From Formicarius rufipectus (lineage: Eukaryota > Chordata > Aves > Passeriformes > Formicariidae), in the NCBI GenBank assembly GCA_013399695.1, contig VXAU01002292.1, forward strand, positions 1,420,748 through 1,484,747: a stretch of 64,000 bases of DNA, in the 5' to 3' direction. Position 1 is the first letter of the stretch. Every line of letters starts with the position of its first letter. Below the pieces are notes generated by a model that saw only the letters and a list, made by a program, of their open reading frames with translations, was not told the DNA's origin and did not search any database. Made by a program: the position numbers and the translations under genes. This document shows, piece by piece, positions 1 through 13,049 of this stretch.

Positions 1-3000
1 GAGGTTTAGAATTTTTCTTCTACTTAACCAGGCCAGATGCTGTAGTGCATGATCCATACTAGTAAAAACCTCTGTGGCAAAGGTACCAAACACAGTGAGA
101 AGGGTCGTGACAGCACTAGTGAATAGACTGTGCCTCTCTACTCTGGTGGTTTGACAGGTGATGACTGAGCTGATACGGAATTCTGCATGTTGATGCAGTG
201 TCTGGTCTCCTCGCATCTTGCCTGGTAAGTATGTTGGACATCACACGCTGTAGCATGATCAGCAGCATGTCCTTTGATTACTTATTGAGATTGCTCCACA
301 TTTTTGTCCCTTCCTCTCTTGGTGGTCAAGAAGTCCCGAGACATAGCAACTCATGAATGCCATGTTGGTGGGCACTGGCACTTGGAACGACGTCACTGCT
401 GCCTGTTGGGGCACAGAAGCTTGGGGCTGATTAAGTTTTAACTTTTGAGTCTGTAGCTATCTGTGTGGGCTCACAGCTGGGGACTACAAAGTGCTATATG
501 GAATTGGCACAGAGAAGAAACACACAGATTGCCTGCTGTCAGGACATCTGTGTCTTTTTATTTTGGGTACATTTAGCACTTATAGTGTTTCACATCTGTC
601 ACATATGCAATATGGCACTGACAGTGGTTACTGTTATATTTACATTTTGCCTCAATCACATTTGTTGTTGTTGTTTATTCTGTCTGCAAAGCCACCTCCT
701 TGGCCACACACTTTTCTTTTGTTAGCATCAGGGGTGCCTGGCACTGAATGTTAACAGCAGTGTACTTGGTGACACATACATGGCACTGACAACATGGCAT
801 TCAGCTATCAACCCCACATCATTTATATTCTCTTTACAAATGCTACCTTCCCAGTTCTTCCTGGACCTACAACATCTTGTCCTGCACAGCACTTGCATGG
901 CACAGGGGGATTGAAAGACAGGCCTGCAAGAGACCCCAAGTGGTCTGAAGACCACATTAGTGGCTTAATTTACACCCTGTTCAAAGTACACCCACAACAT
1001 AAGCTAGTGTGGACAGACATTTGTCTACTCTAGTCTTTAGAAAGTCTAAGCTACTCTTAAAAGCTCTCAGAGCAAATCCAAAATCCTCCTCAGCAATACT
1101 TTTCATTCTGTCCATGTTAATATTTTCTGTAAACTTCGGTTGGAAATAAAACTTATCCTTTGAGATGTAACACGTGACTTCAAAGTCAGCTGCTGATGAG
1201 TCTAACAAAGAAGAAAATATAATGATCCACCTCTCTCCCTCTTTCCCAAAGTAATTCTTAACCTATTTGCTAACAACCCTGTCACTTTAGGCTCTAATCT
1301 GGAGTTTTGCTTAGATGTCACCAAATGCCATCTTCCTGAATTCCAGGGGGTTTGAGTCATGAAGTTTATCTGATATAGACATGTTCACCTTGTGATTATT
1401 TATGTCTTTGCTCCAGAACATGGCCAGGATGTTTCTTCTGCTTGCAAATTCACAACATTTATTCCCCCCTTTATACTCATACTTTCATATTTGTCCTTTC
1501 ATTGGTCATGGCACATCCCTGATTCTGACTGCTTTACACACAGATTGGGAATAAAGTGTTGCATTTTTATACCATGTTACAGCTACTGCTGCTCTCCTGG
1601 TTGGCACTTATTGGCACTTGGGCTGTCTTTGACTGCAAGTAGTACCAGGCTTCCTAATTGAATCACCAAGAGAGCCATTGGTTCACCTCCTAAATCGCCA
1701 CTATCGAGGCTGGATGGACTAGAAGACAAAGATTAAAAGCTGTAATGTTTGCTCTGAGGAGAGCAATGAATCTCTAATGGAAGTGGAAATTTGCAATTTT
1801 GCTAGAGTTGTTAGGAAAATAAGGGGAACAAGAGGATGAGATTCCTGGATCCAAATCTGTCCTTGGAATATATCACATCACAAGCTTTTCTTGTGACAGA
1901 ATTATTTTGTTATTATTTTTTAATTAAACCATTCTTAAAAATAATCCTTGCTTTTAAATCACAAGTCAAAAATGCAAATGTGAGCCCTGGGAACTCAAAG
2001 TCTCAGGCTATACAAATTTCTCTCATCCCTGCTATGGAAACAACAAAAGATGAATACACAAGGAATGTCTGTTAAGGATAAATTTTAATGATCATCTGCA
2101 ACTTATTATTCCATAATACATGCCATTAATAAACTGAATTACCCCCAAAATTCTGTCCTGTGAGAAATGCTATATTTCCTGCATCTGCTGCATCTGTTTT
2201 ATCACATCTCTGCATCCTTCTTAAAGCACTGTGTAACATATTAAAAAGGGTTCCAGCATAAAGAAATCACAATTCAGGTATATAATATGTGAGCCTTTTG
2301 TCTCCTTCCTTCATGGCTCTTATTACACTTTTTATTGCTTCTGTGTGTGAGGAATAGCTTACAATTGCAAAAAATTCAGTCTACCTCGTATCCTTTCTCT
2401 GATTGAAAATCTTTGTCTCAAACTCAGGTTCAAAACATTAAAATTCACCCCAGTAAATGGTACAGTCACCGATAGATTCAAGCTGGCATGAGGATTACTT
2501 TGTTCTAAGAGTTTTGCTCCGAGGCCACTGAAGTTAATAGGATACTTTTCATGGCCTGCAGTGAAAGTTATCCTGGGCCTATACTCATGCATAATTAGAG
2601 AGTAGGAGATGAAAGGACCATGCTACCTTCCGTTCCCATGTTTTTCGTGGACTGTTTTCCCTACCCATGTGGCTGCAAGATTCTTACTCCTATCTGCCCT
2701 TATCTTGATTGGAGTAAAAAATTGTTCTCATAATGGTTTCATTATGCTAAGGCATATAGCTCTTCACAGAATTAAATTTACCTCTATTCTGTTCATATAT
2801 ACTATTATCATTACTATTAAATTAGCTCTTCTGAAGCAACTGCAGACAAGACACCAAGCCAGCCCCCCTGGCCACATTCCACAGAGCGAGCTGCAGCACA
2901 TAGTTCCAGTGAATGTATTGGGAAATGCACCACTGCAGTTTGGGAAACCCGGGCTGCCTCTCCTCTGACTCCTTGCAGCTGCCCTTCATGCTGGTAAGCT

Positions 3001-5182
3001 GCTTTCTCAGGAAAGTGCTAGTGAGGAAGTCTGAAGAGAAGTAGCTTTATGATTGTATGTGAGAGGATCCAGAGGTCTCAGTTTCCTCCTGTGTCCTTCG
3101 TTGTGAGCTGATTCTTCTGTTCCTCATGTATGAAATGTCTTCTTCCTCTTTCCCTTTTTAATTTCTCCACTCTGCTAATAAGCATTGTAATTGCACCTTC
3201 AGTGTAAGCATAGTTTTCAATATCACTTACAGTTTCCAATTGTTCTTTATTAAATTGGAAATTTTATGATCTACTTAATAATATTTGTATGATTTTCCTC
3301 TATGGAAATATTATATAACATCTGTCACTAAATTAATAATCATGAATGGTTTTATTTAGATAACGTTTGTTTCATTCAGAAAAAGTGTAACCCTTGTCAT
3401 TAATGTAATTATGGAGCCATAAATTGTACTTTTAATCTTAGTCAAGTCTTAGTTTGGGCTTTCTTGGAATGAGAGCAGCAAAACTCCCATTCTTTGTGTT
3501 TCAAGACTTTTTCTTAGACAACCGGCATTCTCACCCGCAGAAAATCTGGGCAGAGACTGAACTTTCATTTTAAAAGAAGCACGATGAAAAGAAATATGCT
3601 TTGTAAGTGCAAAAAAACCATGACAGAATCCTGGATGTGCAAAAATTAAGTAAGGCTTAGAAATAATTCAATATATACTTATGACAAATATATGTATGTG
3701 TACTTAAAGCCAATCTCTTTTTATGGACAGGTAATGATTTCATGATGTGAACAGTTGACTTCACTACAATAAGACATGATTTCTTAAATTCAATACTTAC
3801 TATGGGGTATTTGTTCAAATTTTAATGCCACAAGTGTTTTGAACTTACTGTGAAGAGAAATACCAGCTGATGATGAAAAGCAGAGCTGGGAACACTGGAT
3901 CACACCAGATCAGAAAGGTTACAGATATGTGAAGCTGTCAAACAGCCACCAGTCTGTTCCAGCAGACACTGCAGTCTGGAACCTTCTTGATTGCTTTTCA
4001 GTTCTGGTGGCTTGGTACCATTTTACTGTGGTGGACCAGCCATTTGATATGAAACATCTATGCCTTTTCCTTATTGTTAAAATGAAAAAATGTTATTAAA
4101 TCTGAGCATACACAAAGTACATGGAACGAAATCCTGTACCTGTAATGAAAAATGTGAATTTTGCTTGTAGCATCAAAAGGCCAGCATTTTATCCAGAATG
4201 TTTTAGTCTCCTTATTCTCAAATAAAAGACACTTTTAAAAACTTAATTTATAAAAATACCTACCATAAAGCTTGCTTGTATGTAATCAGCTCTTCAAGAG
4301 GCAAACCTTAAAAAATATTGATTCCTTTTCTATTTAGGAATGTAGTATGTGATTTCTTTTTTGAGCAAAAGAAAAATGAACCTGAGTTTCAAGTGTATTC
4401 TTAGGTTTTGATCTGAGTTCTTGCTCATTGTTGACATTTGTCTGAGGTCTGTGCTGGCATCAGTGTGATAATATAAAACACCCACAAAGGCTCTAATCAG
4501 AACATATATAATATGGTAAAATACGATAATATGATATATAACACATATAATGCTTATACATATATATATATACACTCAAACAGCTTTAATACGCAGTGGA
4601 CCTCACTTGGGGCATGTCAGTTCCCTGTTCTTCTTCAGTTCTGATGTGTTATTTTTCAGTTCAAAATGTCTATTTTTAGAGGATTTTAATTAGATAAACA
4701 AGACATGTCTTGGTTCATGAAAAGTATCAGTTTTTAAAATTTAGACTATTTTTGGCTGGGGAATTTTTAACTGTACTGTGAATACCTAGTTTCCACTGGA
4801 CTATATTTTTAGTAGGGAACCATTGCTGACACTCTGGCTTGGAAAGAGGGCTCCAGATGGGGTATAGAGATTTAAGAGGCAGCCGCAACATCTACATAAA
4901 ATGTTCATGATATCAGCCCCCAATACTGACTACATTTTATTTTATATTATATTTATTTAGTGAATATGTTAGATGAGTCATAAATTTTTTAACTAGGTTT
5001 CACTAGAACTTTTATTTTTCAAACAATTGTCTGTGACCCTGCAAACACTGATTCATGTACATGGAAGTAATCAAGAGCACCCACAGTACAAGAAATTAAG
5101 CACGTGTGTACATCTGCACAGGGTCAAGGTCACAGAGGTTGGTGATACTGATTTCTTACCTTTGACCCTAGCCAAAACATTC
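1..5182. other. AT-rich non-coding DNA, no gene seen
   Basis: No open frame here exceeds about 120 codons, and none shows a recognisable domain, signal peptide or codon periodicity. The first 1 kb is somewhat richer in GC than the rest and carries the 9-mer TGGCACTGA three times (613, 739, 781). A frame at 2609-2968 on the plus strand ends near a GTAAGC donor-like site, but no acceptor or homology supports it as an exon. From about 3150 the sequence is strongly AT-rich, with a short TA-dinucleotide run at 4555-4572. I recognise no transposon in this block. It could be intergenic or intronic. Confidence 0.6.
1601..1620 (+). repeat. Two 10-bp direct repeats carrying NFI-like half-sites
   Basis: TTGGCACTTA is followed immediately by TTGGCACTTG, so TTGGCA occurs twice exactly 10 bp apart, about one helical turn. 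TTGGCA is the nuclear factor I half-site. The duplication is visible; binding is only inferred, and such a short repeat can arise by chance. Confidence 0.4.
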
Positions 5183-5217
5183 TTTTTTTTTTTTTTTATT
5201 TTTTATTTTATTTTTAA
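5183..5217. repeat. T-rich low-complexity tract
   Basis: An uninterrupted run of 15 T (5183-5197) is followed by T runs broken by single A residues, ending near 5217. No target-site duplication or retroposon body was seen beside it on either strand, so it is treated as a simple low-complexity tract rather than a processed-pseudogene tail. Confidence 0.85.
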
Positions 5218-8200
5218 CTTTTAATCTGTAAGGCAGTCTTTGTCTGGTGACATCTGCGAGAATTCTGAAATCCATAACGTACCATGGGGACCCTTTCTTA
5301 TTTCTGTTGCCTTGTAATACACTTAGATCAGCACATGGAAAGTGAATAGCCAGAATCTTCTGTTGGTGAAAAGAAACAGTCATCCAGAGGAAGGAGACCC
5401 AAGAGAGTCAACCTCAGAGTCAGAGGAGAGGTCTTGTTTTGTTCCAGCAGTTCCTTCACTATTCTGTGAGCATTTCCCCTCATACAGTTGTAGTTTTACC
5501 AGTCTACATTGCTCCCCTGCAAACCTAGCAGATCCTGTGGCCTGTGTTCCATTCCCAGCATTTGAGAAATCCTGTGTCAAAACTACAAAATTCTTAAAGA
5601 AATTGAGATACTGTGGGGTCCCCAGATATGCTTCTCAGTGGTTCCAATTTGTTTTTCATCCCATAAGCATGAATTAACAGAGTTACTTATATTAGGTGTA
5701 TTTGATGTAAAGTAGTCAACCGTTTTAGCTGATAGGGGGAAGGGAGAGACTTCATGGAGGTTGGTAACTTAGTAGATGTTCATGCTAAAAAGTCAGACGC
5801 TGCATTGATGAAAGTATTTAAAGTAGTAAAAATATTCTGTACAAAATTAACACTGCCTCCTATTCACAGATACACTCACACTTCAAGTAGATAGAGGATT
5901 ATGCTTTCAGACATGTTAGGGTTCCCTTTAGGTTTGGAAAATATTTTTGGAATAACAGACAGAGCGGGCGGGCAGAGCTATAGGGCTTCCTACTGAAATT
6001 GCTAGAGAAGGGTTTTCCAGAGCAGTGGACAAACCCTGGGAGATAATAATTGCTCATCAGACTCCTGTACCTGTTTTCTGGGACAATAGGTTACATGTTA
6101 CTTTAGCAGCAAAATGTCCTTGCTCCAAATCTGATCTGTTTCTCACCTTACAAACTATATTTGTGTAGGCAGCCTTGAGAGCCTCACTGTCTGCTGGGTT
6201 CTTGAGAAAGGCTTGGACAGAGCTTTTTATTCTACCTTTCTAGACTACATTTCTCTACTGTAATTGGAGCCCTCCATGGCTATTGAAGGCGGGAATATGA
6301 TTTATTCTAAAATTCCTGTCAGTTATGCTTCCATGGAGTCTAAGTTTAAGGAGGAAATAATATGCATGCCTCTCCAGTCAGGTTAACAGAGAAAAGTCAT
6401 CACAGAGTCAATCCTTTCACCTGGAGGATGAGTCATTTCAGCTATCTCCTACATATCTACTTAGAATGGGAGTCGCCTGTCCAATTTTAGGCATCTCTAG
6501 TTGTCTTAATCAGAGGTGATTATCCAGGCTACCTTTATAAATCCCACCCTAAGATCAGCATCTACAATAATTGGGGTGTGTTGCCCCTGGGAGGCTTCTT
6601 TCCCTTCCTATTGTTTTTTTTGGTTTTTTTTTTTTTCACATGGCTAGTATTAAAGTAAGCAACTCACTATGAGATATTTAAACTGAGTTAAGATAAAGAA
6701 CAGCCCTTCAGAAAGGAGTCGGTCTAGCCCTGTCTTATTTCTGTGGGCTGTGTTATGTGCCTCTAGAATTAAGTAGACTCTACTCTGCTCTACTTAAGAA
6801 ACACCTCAATACTTTATTGGATTTAAATGCCGCATTGCTCCCTTTTATTCAATGTGGTAAGTGGTCTAAGAATGAGTGTGCATGTCTAGAAAAGAGAAAA
6901 TCTGTGTAATGGGGTAGTTTGTACAGTATCACACTTTAGTCAGTAACTGTATTTTCATTCCCTGACAAAAGAGCATCAGCAATGCAGACAACAGCCCAAA
7001 TTTGAATAATATGTGGAAAATCAGCAAGAGCATTGAAGTGTGACTTTGGACAGACATTTCTCATTGGTCTTGCTTGTGACTAGTCAGAATGGGAAATCAC
7101 CGCTGCAACTCAGCAGCATAATTCACTTTTGCAAATGGTAGAAAAAAATTGAAAGCTTTCAAAGTTCTGCAAGAGTCCAGATATTGCCAGGGTTCTTAGC
7201 ATGTCTGAGAGGGAAGATCATTTTCAGCTTTGAACACACTAAGTATAGACAAGAGGTACATAAGCAGTCAAAGATAGCAGCTCTTGATATGAAGTGGTGT
7301 TATCCAACCCTACAAAGGAATTTGAACAACTGTTAAGGATTTCTAAAGTCTGCACTTGATTACTGCAGGACTTCAGATACCCACTCCAAATATTTATGAT
7401 CATTCACTACAAATCAGTGGTATAAAGGCACCCAAAATAATTCAGTGAAAACTTCTTGAAGTATCTCAGTAATAGAATTATTATTAGATTTGTTTCTGCT
7501 TTACAGATACAGTCTTTGGCTCGAGCTATGTGTTTCAGCACTCTCTCCTTACGTCAAGGGCTCTTCAGGGCTTTTTCCATATGTGCTGAAAGACACTTCT
7601 TTACCTGGGGCTACTCTGCTAACTTCTTGGAGCACTCAGAAGATTTGGCAGATTGTCTCAGGCATTTGGAGTTAACCAATAATAACATCCCTGCTCCTAA
7701 TCCTCCAGATTTCTTCTAAGGTCTGCTTCTATTTGTTCTCAGTGAAAAACATCTTATTACAGCAATTTGATTTTCATTATCTAAGTTGGCTGCTGTGTCA
7801 GCAAAAAGCAGCAATTTGGAAAGGATGGAAAAGACTACGAGTCATGGATGAATGAGTGATTGGTAGAGAAACAAAAGAAGATAGAAGAGGGTATGTTGAG
7901 TGATTGAGTTAGCTCTGGAAAATAAGGTGAGGTCTGTGGTAATCAGTTCAGAAATATGGCTCTTTGTTTACATGATTAAGTGTGGGAAATGTGCACATAT
8001 AACCTGTGCTTAGATGGTATAAGTTCAGCTAGAAGAGTGCTGTAAAACCATTTAGAAGAGGATGGAATACTACAGGCCCCTGTCTAAATAATTTGACAAG
8101 AAAAACTACCTTGTAAGAAAATGTCTACCACCAAGTTCTATTTCAAAATCTACTTTTGAGATGCAATAGTTTTCCCACAAGGACAGGCCTGGAAGGTAGG

Positions 8201-8918
8201 CAAAATTGATCTTAATTTAGGAGCCTTCCCTCAGTTATGCTACAGGCATCCCTTTGGAGGTACAAGGTTTCAAGACATGATGTGTGAATCATGGTATGGG
8301 CATGGAGCATAGCATGTTTCTGTTGCTGTCTAATTAGCTTCATCTTAACCAGTTTTCTGGGCTGAGTGCCTGTAACATTTAAAATCTAAAGTATATATTT
8401 TTTCTATGTACAATCCAATGCTCACTGAAAGCAATGGGGCTGCATCTACTATAGTAAATAAGATAAATCCAGGACTATTCTCTGTGTCTTATGTCAATCT
8501 CTCATACTACAGAGTATGTCTATATTTCTCAGCTTTCTTCTTCCAGAAGCACAGAGTGACCAGAACCAAATTGCCACTGGGAGTGGTAACCTGTGGGTCT
8601 GAGCCCTGAATGTTGTGTGGACAGTATCAGGGAGACCCAGAACCAGAATTTGAAGCATGCCTCAAAGTGGGACAGTCTTGTGCCAGTTTATTAATACAGA
8701 TACACTCTGAGAAAGTTTTGATTGGCATCAGTAGACTACAAGTTGGTGAAAATGAGCCATCTACTGTGATGTATCTATAATCCTTTGAGATTCCCAGAGC
8801 ACACCTTACAGGTAGGAGAGAACTTCATCTTTAAAGAGAAGAAGCAATTTCAAAGCTGTTTTGGCATTTTTCCAGCTGCACAGCAACATCTGGTTGGCAT
8901 TCAGAGGCTTCAGGGGCA
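5218..8918. other. Non-coding DNA, no gene seen
   Basis: The open frames here are short (up to 111 codons at 5342-5677) and carry no domain I recognise. A T-rich tract lies at 6612-6636. The segment 8419-8440 resembles the ancient sauropsid repeat islands described elsewhere in the window. A MARE-like motif lies at 7791-7803. Nothing else stands out. Confidence 0.6.
7791..7803. promoter_or_regulatory. MARE-like (MAF/NRL/AP-1 type) motif
   Basis: The 13-mer TGCTGTGTCAGCA has intact outer TGC/GCA flanks and differs at one position from the T-MARE consensus TGCTGASTCAGCA, which is bound by large and small MAF dimers. The match is seen in the sequence; function is inferred from one motif without conservation data. 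Confidence 0.3.
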
Positions 8919-8920
8919 GC

Positions 8921-8943
8921 TAATCCTGCTCTGAGCAGGATTA
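8921..8943. promoter_or_regulatory. Perfect inverted repeat with paired TAATCC homeodomain cores
   Basis: The left arm 8921-8931 (TAATCCTGCTC) and right arm 8933-8943 (GAGCAGGATTA) are exact reverse complements around a single T. Each arm ends in TAATCC/GGATTA, the core bound by K50 homeodomains such as OTX, CRX, PITX and GSC. E-box-like CAGCTG and CATCTG words lie about 30-50 bp upstream. The palindrome is certain; its role as a dimeric homeodomain site is inferred. It could also be a chance hairpin or the relic of a short mobile element. Confidence 0.45.
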
Positions 8944-10042
8944 ACATCCCTCTTTAAAATGTACTCTTGGTATGTCTGATGGCGCCAGGATTTTGGCCAT
9001 CCAAAGCAGAGGGAAATGAGTGCAAGAAGGAGGGCCTGTGTGATTGTCACAAAGTGATTCCATCCCCACTTTGTTCTCTGTGGCTTCAGTGCTTCACCTG
9101 TTGAAATGAAGCATCATATCTTTGTCAGCTCCGTCAAATGCTCATTAGACACTGTAAAGGTGACTGCCTATCTCCTCTTTACTACAGATTCTGCAAGTGA
9201 GAGCACTTACTGGCAATGGATGGAGTTATTTACAGAAATATTGCTCAGATTCCTCTAGCATAGGTGAGAAAGATTAGATTCAGCATAGATGCATCTAAAT
9301 TCCAGTTGTATTGCATATGAAACTGTTCTCATGAAGGAAATAACAAGGTTTATTTGGACTGTAATTGTAGCAGAACTCATGGATGAGATCCTACACAAAA
9401 TTTTCTCCTGTTTTCCATAGATAAGGGTAAAGTATTGGAATGTCCTCTACTCAAAGTACCTCTGCTGACAGTGGCTGACTGATTTCTTAAAGACCAACCC
9501 TACTGATAAACTGAGTTGTTGTAAATTACGAGACAGAACTGAAGTTTGATGCTGCCTTACAAGCTCTGGCAAACCCTGTGTTTTAAGTAGATCCTCTTTG
9601 AAACTGGAGTGCTGTGGCCTTGTGAAAAGTGTAGCAAGCCATAGGCCATCTTGTCCAGAGAGCTAGGAGAAGTGTTTTCTGTAGCTCCAGAGCAAGGGTC
9701 AGTATGAACACATGCGGAATTGCACAAACATTTTACAGCTTGCCCCAGGCATCTTTATGAGAAATACACACAATTAAGTACTTATTAATTAACAGTATGT
9801 TCCAAACACAGGAATCATTCACATGCACAAGCACAGTTTTTTTTCTATATCCTTCCCTTAAAGATTGTATAGAGGAGAAGTTACTGTTATACTTATGTAC
9901 ATCACTGTAAGAGGCTGCCACAAAATTGCTGGTGAAAATTGGTTTGGTTCTGCTGATGAGGCAGCTCAAATTATAGCTCATCTGAGTGTTTGGCTTGGTG
10001 TACTCAGATTTATAGATAACCCCAAGCCTATCATATCCAGGT
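8944..10042. other. Non-coding DNA, no gene seen
   Basis: No frame longer than 82 codons and no repeat recognised. The sequence is moderately AT-rich, with no GC-rich island or simple repeat. Confidence 0.6.
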
Positions 10043-10105
10043 GCAATATTTGCATACTTGCATGCAGTATTTACATATTAAAGTACAGTATTTACATGCT
10101 CTTTA
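10043..10105 (+). repeat. Three-copy degenerate 21-bp tandem repeat with octamer- and forkhead-like cores
   Basis: Three consecutive 21-bp units start at 10043, 10064 and 10085. Each has the shape GCAnTATTTnCAT near its start. Unit 1 holds a perfect POU octamer ATTTGCAT (10048-10055). In units 2 and 3 the equivalent 8-mer is ATTTACAT (10069-10076, 10090-10097), which includes TATTTAC, the reverse complement of the forkhead core GTAAATA. A further TTTTGCAT follows at 10106-10113. The 21-bp period, about two helical turns, places all cores on one DNA face. The tandem structure is visible; regulatory use is inferred. Confidence 0.55.
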
Positions 10106-10113
10106 TTTTGCAT

Positions 10114-13049
10114 GTCGAGACTTTTGACAAATAAAGGAAACACTTCAAACTGTGTCTTTATTTTTGTTTCCTATGTCTCAGATTTTCCAGAAAAATAAGT
10201 TGCTACATCCCCCTCTTTCATCCCCAAAAAAGAGCAGGAAAGCAAGTGGCTTTCCTGCAGCAGCTGTTGCACCTGCTGTTTACATTTAAGTTGGACCACA
10301 GCAAGGCTTCTTTTCTGGTCCACAACATTTCCTCTAGCAGTCAAAGCCAACACATCAAAGTGAAAGCTCTAAAGGAGGAAAACAATGTGACCTATTGTTC
10401 CAAGAAAACAAAATAAATCATTTGTAGGAAAGGAGTAAAAGCTCTTAACGAGATTTTAGAAACATTAATATGGGGAAGAAGACCACAAAACGAAACATGA
10501 AATGTGGTTGTGACAATGTTAGGTTCGCTACAATTTATAGAATTTGACTGTACTGTCACTTGATATGTTCTAACAATAGCAGCAATGCATATAATGCATG
10601 CCACGATTCTTTGGAGAAACACATCACAGCTCTAGATAAAAACCTGTGTTGGACTCTCTCATTTGCTACTGCTTCTGGTTTTGAAATTCCCAAATTCTGA
10701 AATTCTTCTGTCTGATGAGGTTTGGATCTAGTCTTATATTCACAGTGTTTCTTCTTTTGTTCTTCCTTTCTGTTGCTTGTTATTCTTACGATGGAAATAC
10801 CTTGAGGTTCCCACTGAGGGCCCCATTGTGCTAGACAATTATGCTGCACAAAGAGGTTGTGATGTAAATACAGAAACCAGTGTGTGGCAGAGTATAGGAT
10901 TAGCTTGTCTGTAGTCTCCTGAAAGATCAGAGACAGAGGTAGTCAAAACCCTGACTTGTGTTGCCTAGCTTGTAGGTCCTTTTTAGTAATGGAGGAAGCC
11001 AAATGAAGATGCTACATTATTTCACCTGGATAAGGAGGATTAAGTGTTTTCAAGAGCTTAAAATATAACTTGCTCTGCTGTAAGGCGGAGGTGTGGAATC
11101 ATATACCTGATTGCCATCCATTTTTTTCAAAGAAACTACATGCAATCTGGAAAATTGCCTGCCATCATGAAATTATATTATCCAGAGGCACTTGGGTTAC
11201 CTCCCCTCTCAGCATCAACATATTAGTTTTGGCTTTGTGACCTATATAAAGGTACCTTCAACTTTCTTCCAGCACTATTGCTGCAGTCATGAAGCTATGA
11301 AATGATGCACCTTATTTCCTGTGATTCCAGTTTGAGGTTCTTATCAGAAAACTGAAAGCAAAGAAATCAAAGGCTAGTCCCTGTTTTCTGAATGCTGTTT
11401 AGGAAGCACTACTATCAGAGAAAAGGAAACAGAGCAGAAAAGTCTGTCTAAAACTAGAGCTTCTTTGTCAGTTTACTTGAAAGAATCTGGGATAGCAGAT
11501 GGAAATATGTGTATCCAGTTGAAATGAAAGCAAGCACAGTTGTTTCATAAGAAACGGAAATCCAGAACTTGACTCAGTTTCTTCTTATTGTAATAGAAGT
11601 CCAGAGGAAATTAATGAAATCTACTGCAAATTTAATGAAGTAAATGAAACAATCTCACTTCCTTAGTTTAATGACTTTCACACAACACTCTCAAAGGATC
11701 GAGACATTCTACCTATTGGGTTCTCAGCACTGGGCCAGGTTCTCGTAATAATAACAGGCTGAAAACCTGTGCCTCATGTTCTGATGTTAATGCACTGAAC
11801 TGAAACATTTGCAAAAGCAAATACTGAAAATAAAGGACTTTGGACTGGTCAAGAGGTAAAGACACTATTTATAGAGCTCAGTATAGAGATAATTACACTG
11901 AGCTTTGATAGCCATTGAGAGGTAGGGAGTTAGAGGTCTCAACTTACTGTTTTTCCTCTACAGTCCATGAGCAAGGTAAAAGCCAACAATAAAGTTCAGG
12001 TGAATACAATCCTACAGTGCACTAGCTTGAGAAAAACCCCATTAAAGAGGCCCCTATTTCTGCTACTCTGCTGTATTTGATCACCTTGTGATTTAGGAAC
12101 ATCTTTCTCCAACTATGTCTCATTCTCAATAAAGCTACAAATTCCACTGTACTTTCCCTCACCAGTGTGAAGAATTGTTACCAAATGCTTTAGCACTACT
12201 TATACTGCAAGGTCATCTCTCCTGCCATCAAACAAAAAAGTCATCTTTATTAAAGGAATATAGAAACTGTTTCATAATGCAGCATGCATTTGTGTAATTA
12301 GAACACAATCTTTTGCAACTGATGGCATAGGACTAAAACTAAAACCAATCTGACCCTCATGTGGCTAGGCATATTTTGCCATCTAGGAATTGCAAAATGC
12401 TTTGAGGATCCACACATGATATTTTTATTGTATGTGTACAATGCTAGTACAGACAGGGATGGGAACTAAGGCTGTACAGAAACAGACCTATTGAAGTTGA
12501 AATACAGAAATTATTTCTAAGGCACACAGTCACAGATGGGTGCACAACTCCCTTTGGTTTTCACTGAGGCTTAGTTACTACTCTAGGCTTTCTTCTAGTT
12601 TCCCCCTACCTTCCATATAAACTAAGATGCAAGGATTATTGACCTTGTTCTGCTTCCACAGACCAGACAAAACCACCAGGAACAGCTTATTCCAACACTT
12701 GAAAAAAAATAGTCTTTACCAGTGAATGCCTTAAAGGAAACCTAAGGAAAGACAGATGAATTCTGATGAATCCGGCTGAAGTGCTTTAAGGTATTACTGC
12801 CCTGCTGTCGTCTGTCACTCTTGCAGCAGCTGCCTGTGTCTTCAGAGAGTCAGCAAAAGGGGATGGAGATCAATACCCTGACTGGTCCATCACAAGGGTG
12901 AGGATGTTAACAGAGAGTATCTTTGTGGCAGAATTGGTTTACTTCTTTTAGCTCTGTTTGCCCACTGCCAAGCAGCAATGCAGGCAGACAGGCAGACACA
13001 AACAGCTGGAGTACCAATACTGTAGTCTGGGGGACAGTTATAATCCATA
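10114..13049. other. Non-coding DNA, no gene seen
   Basis: Open frames reach only 97 codons and show no recognisable domains. A TATATAAAGG box lies at 11243-11252 but leads into no convincing transcript. No transposon was recognised in this block. Confidence 0.6.
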
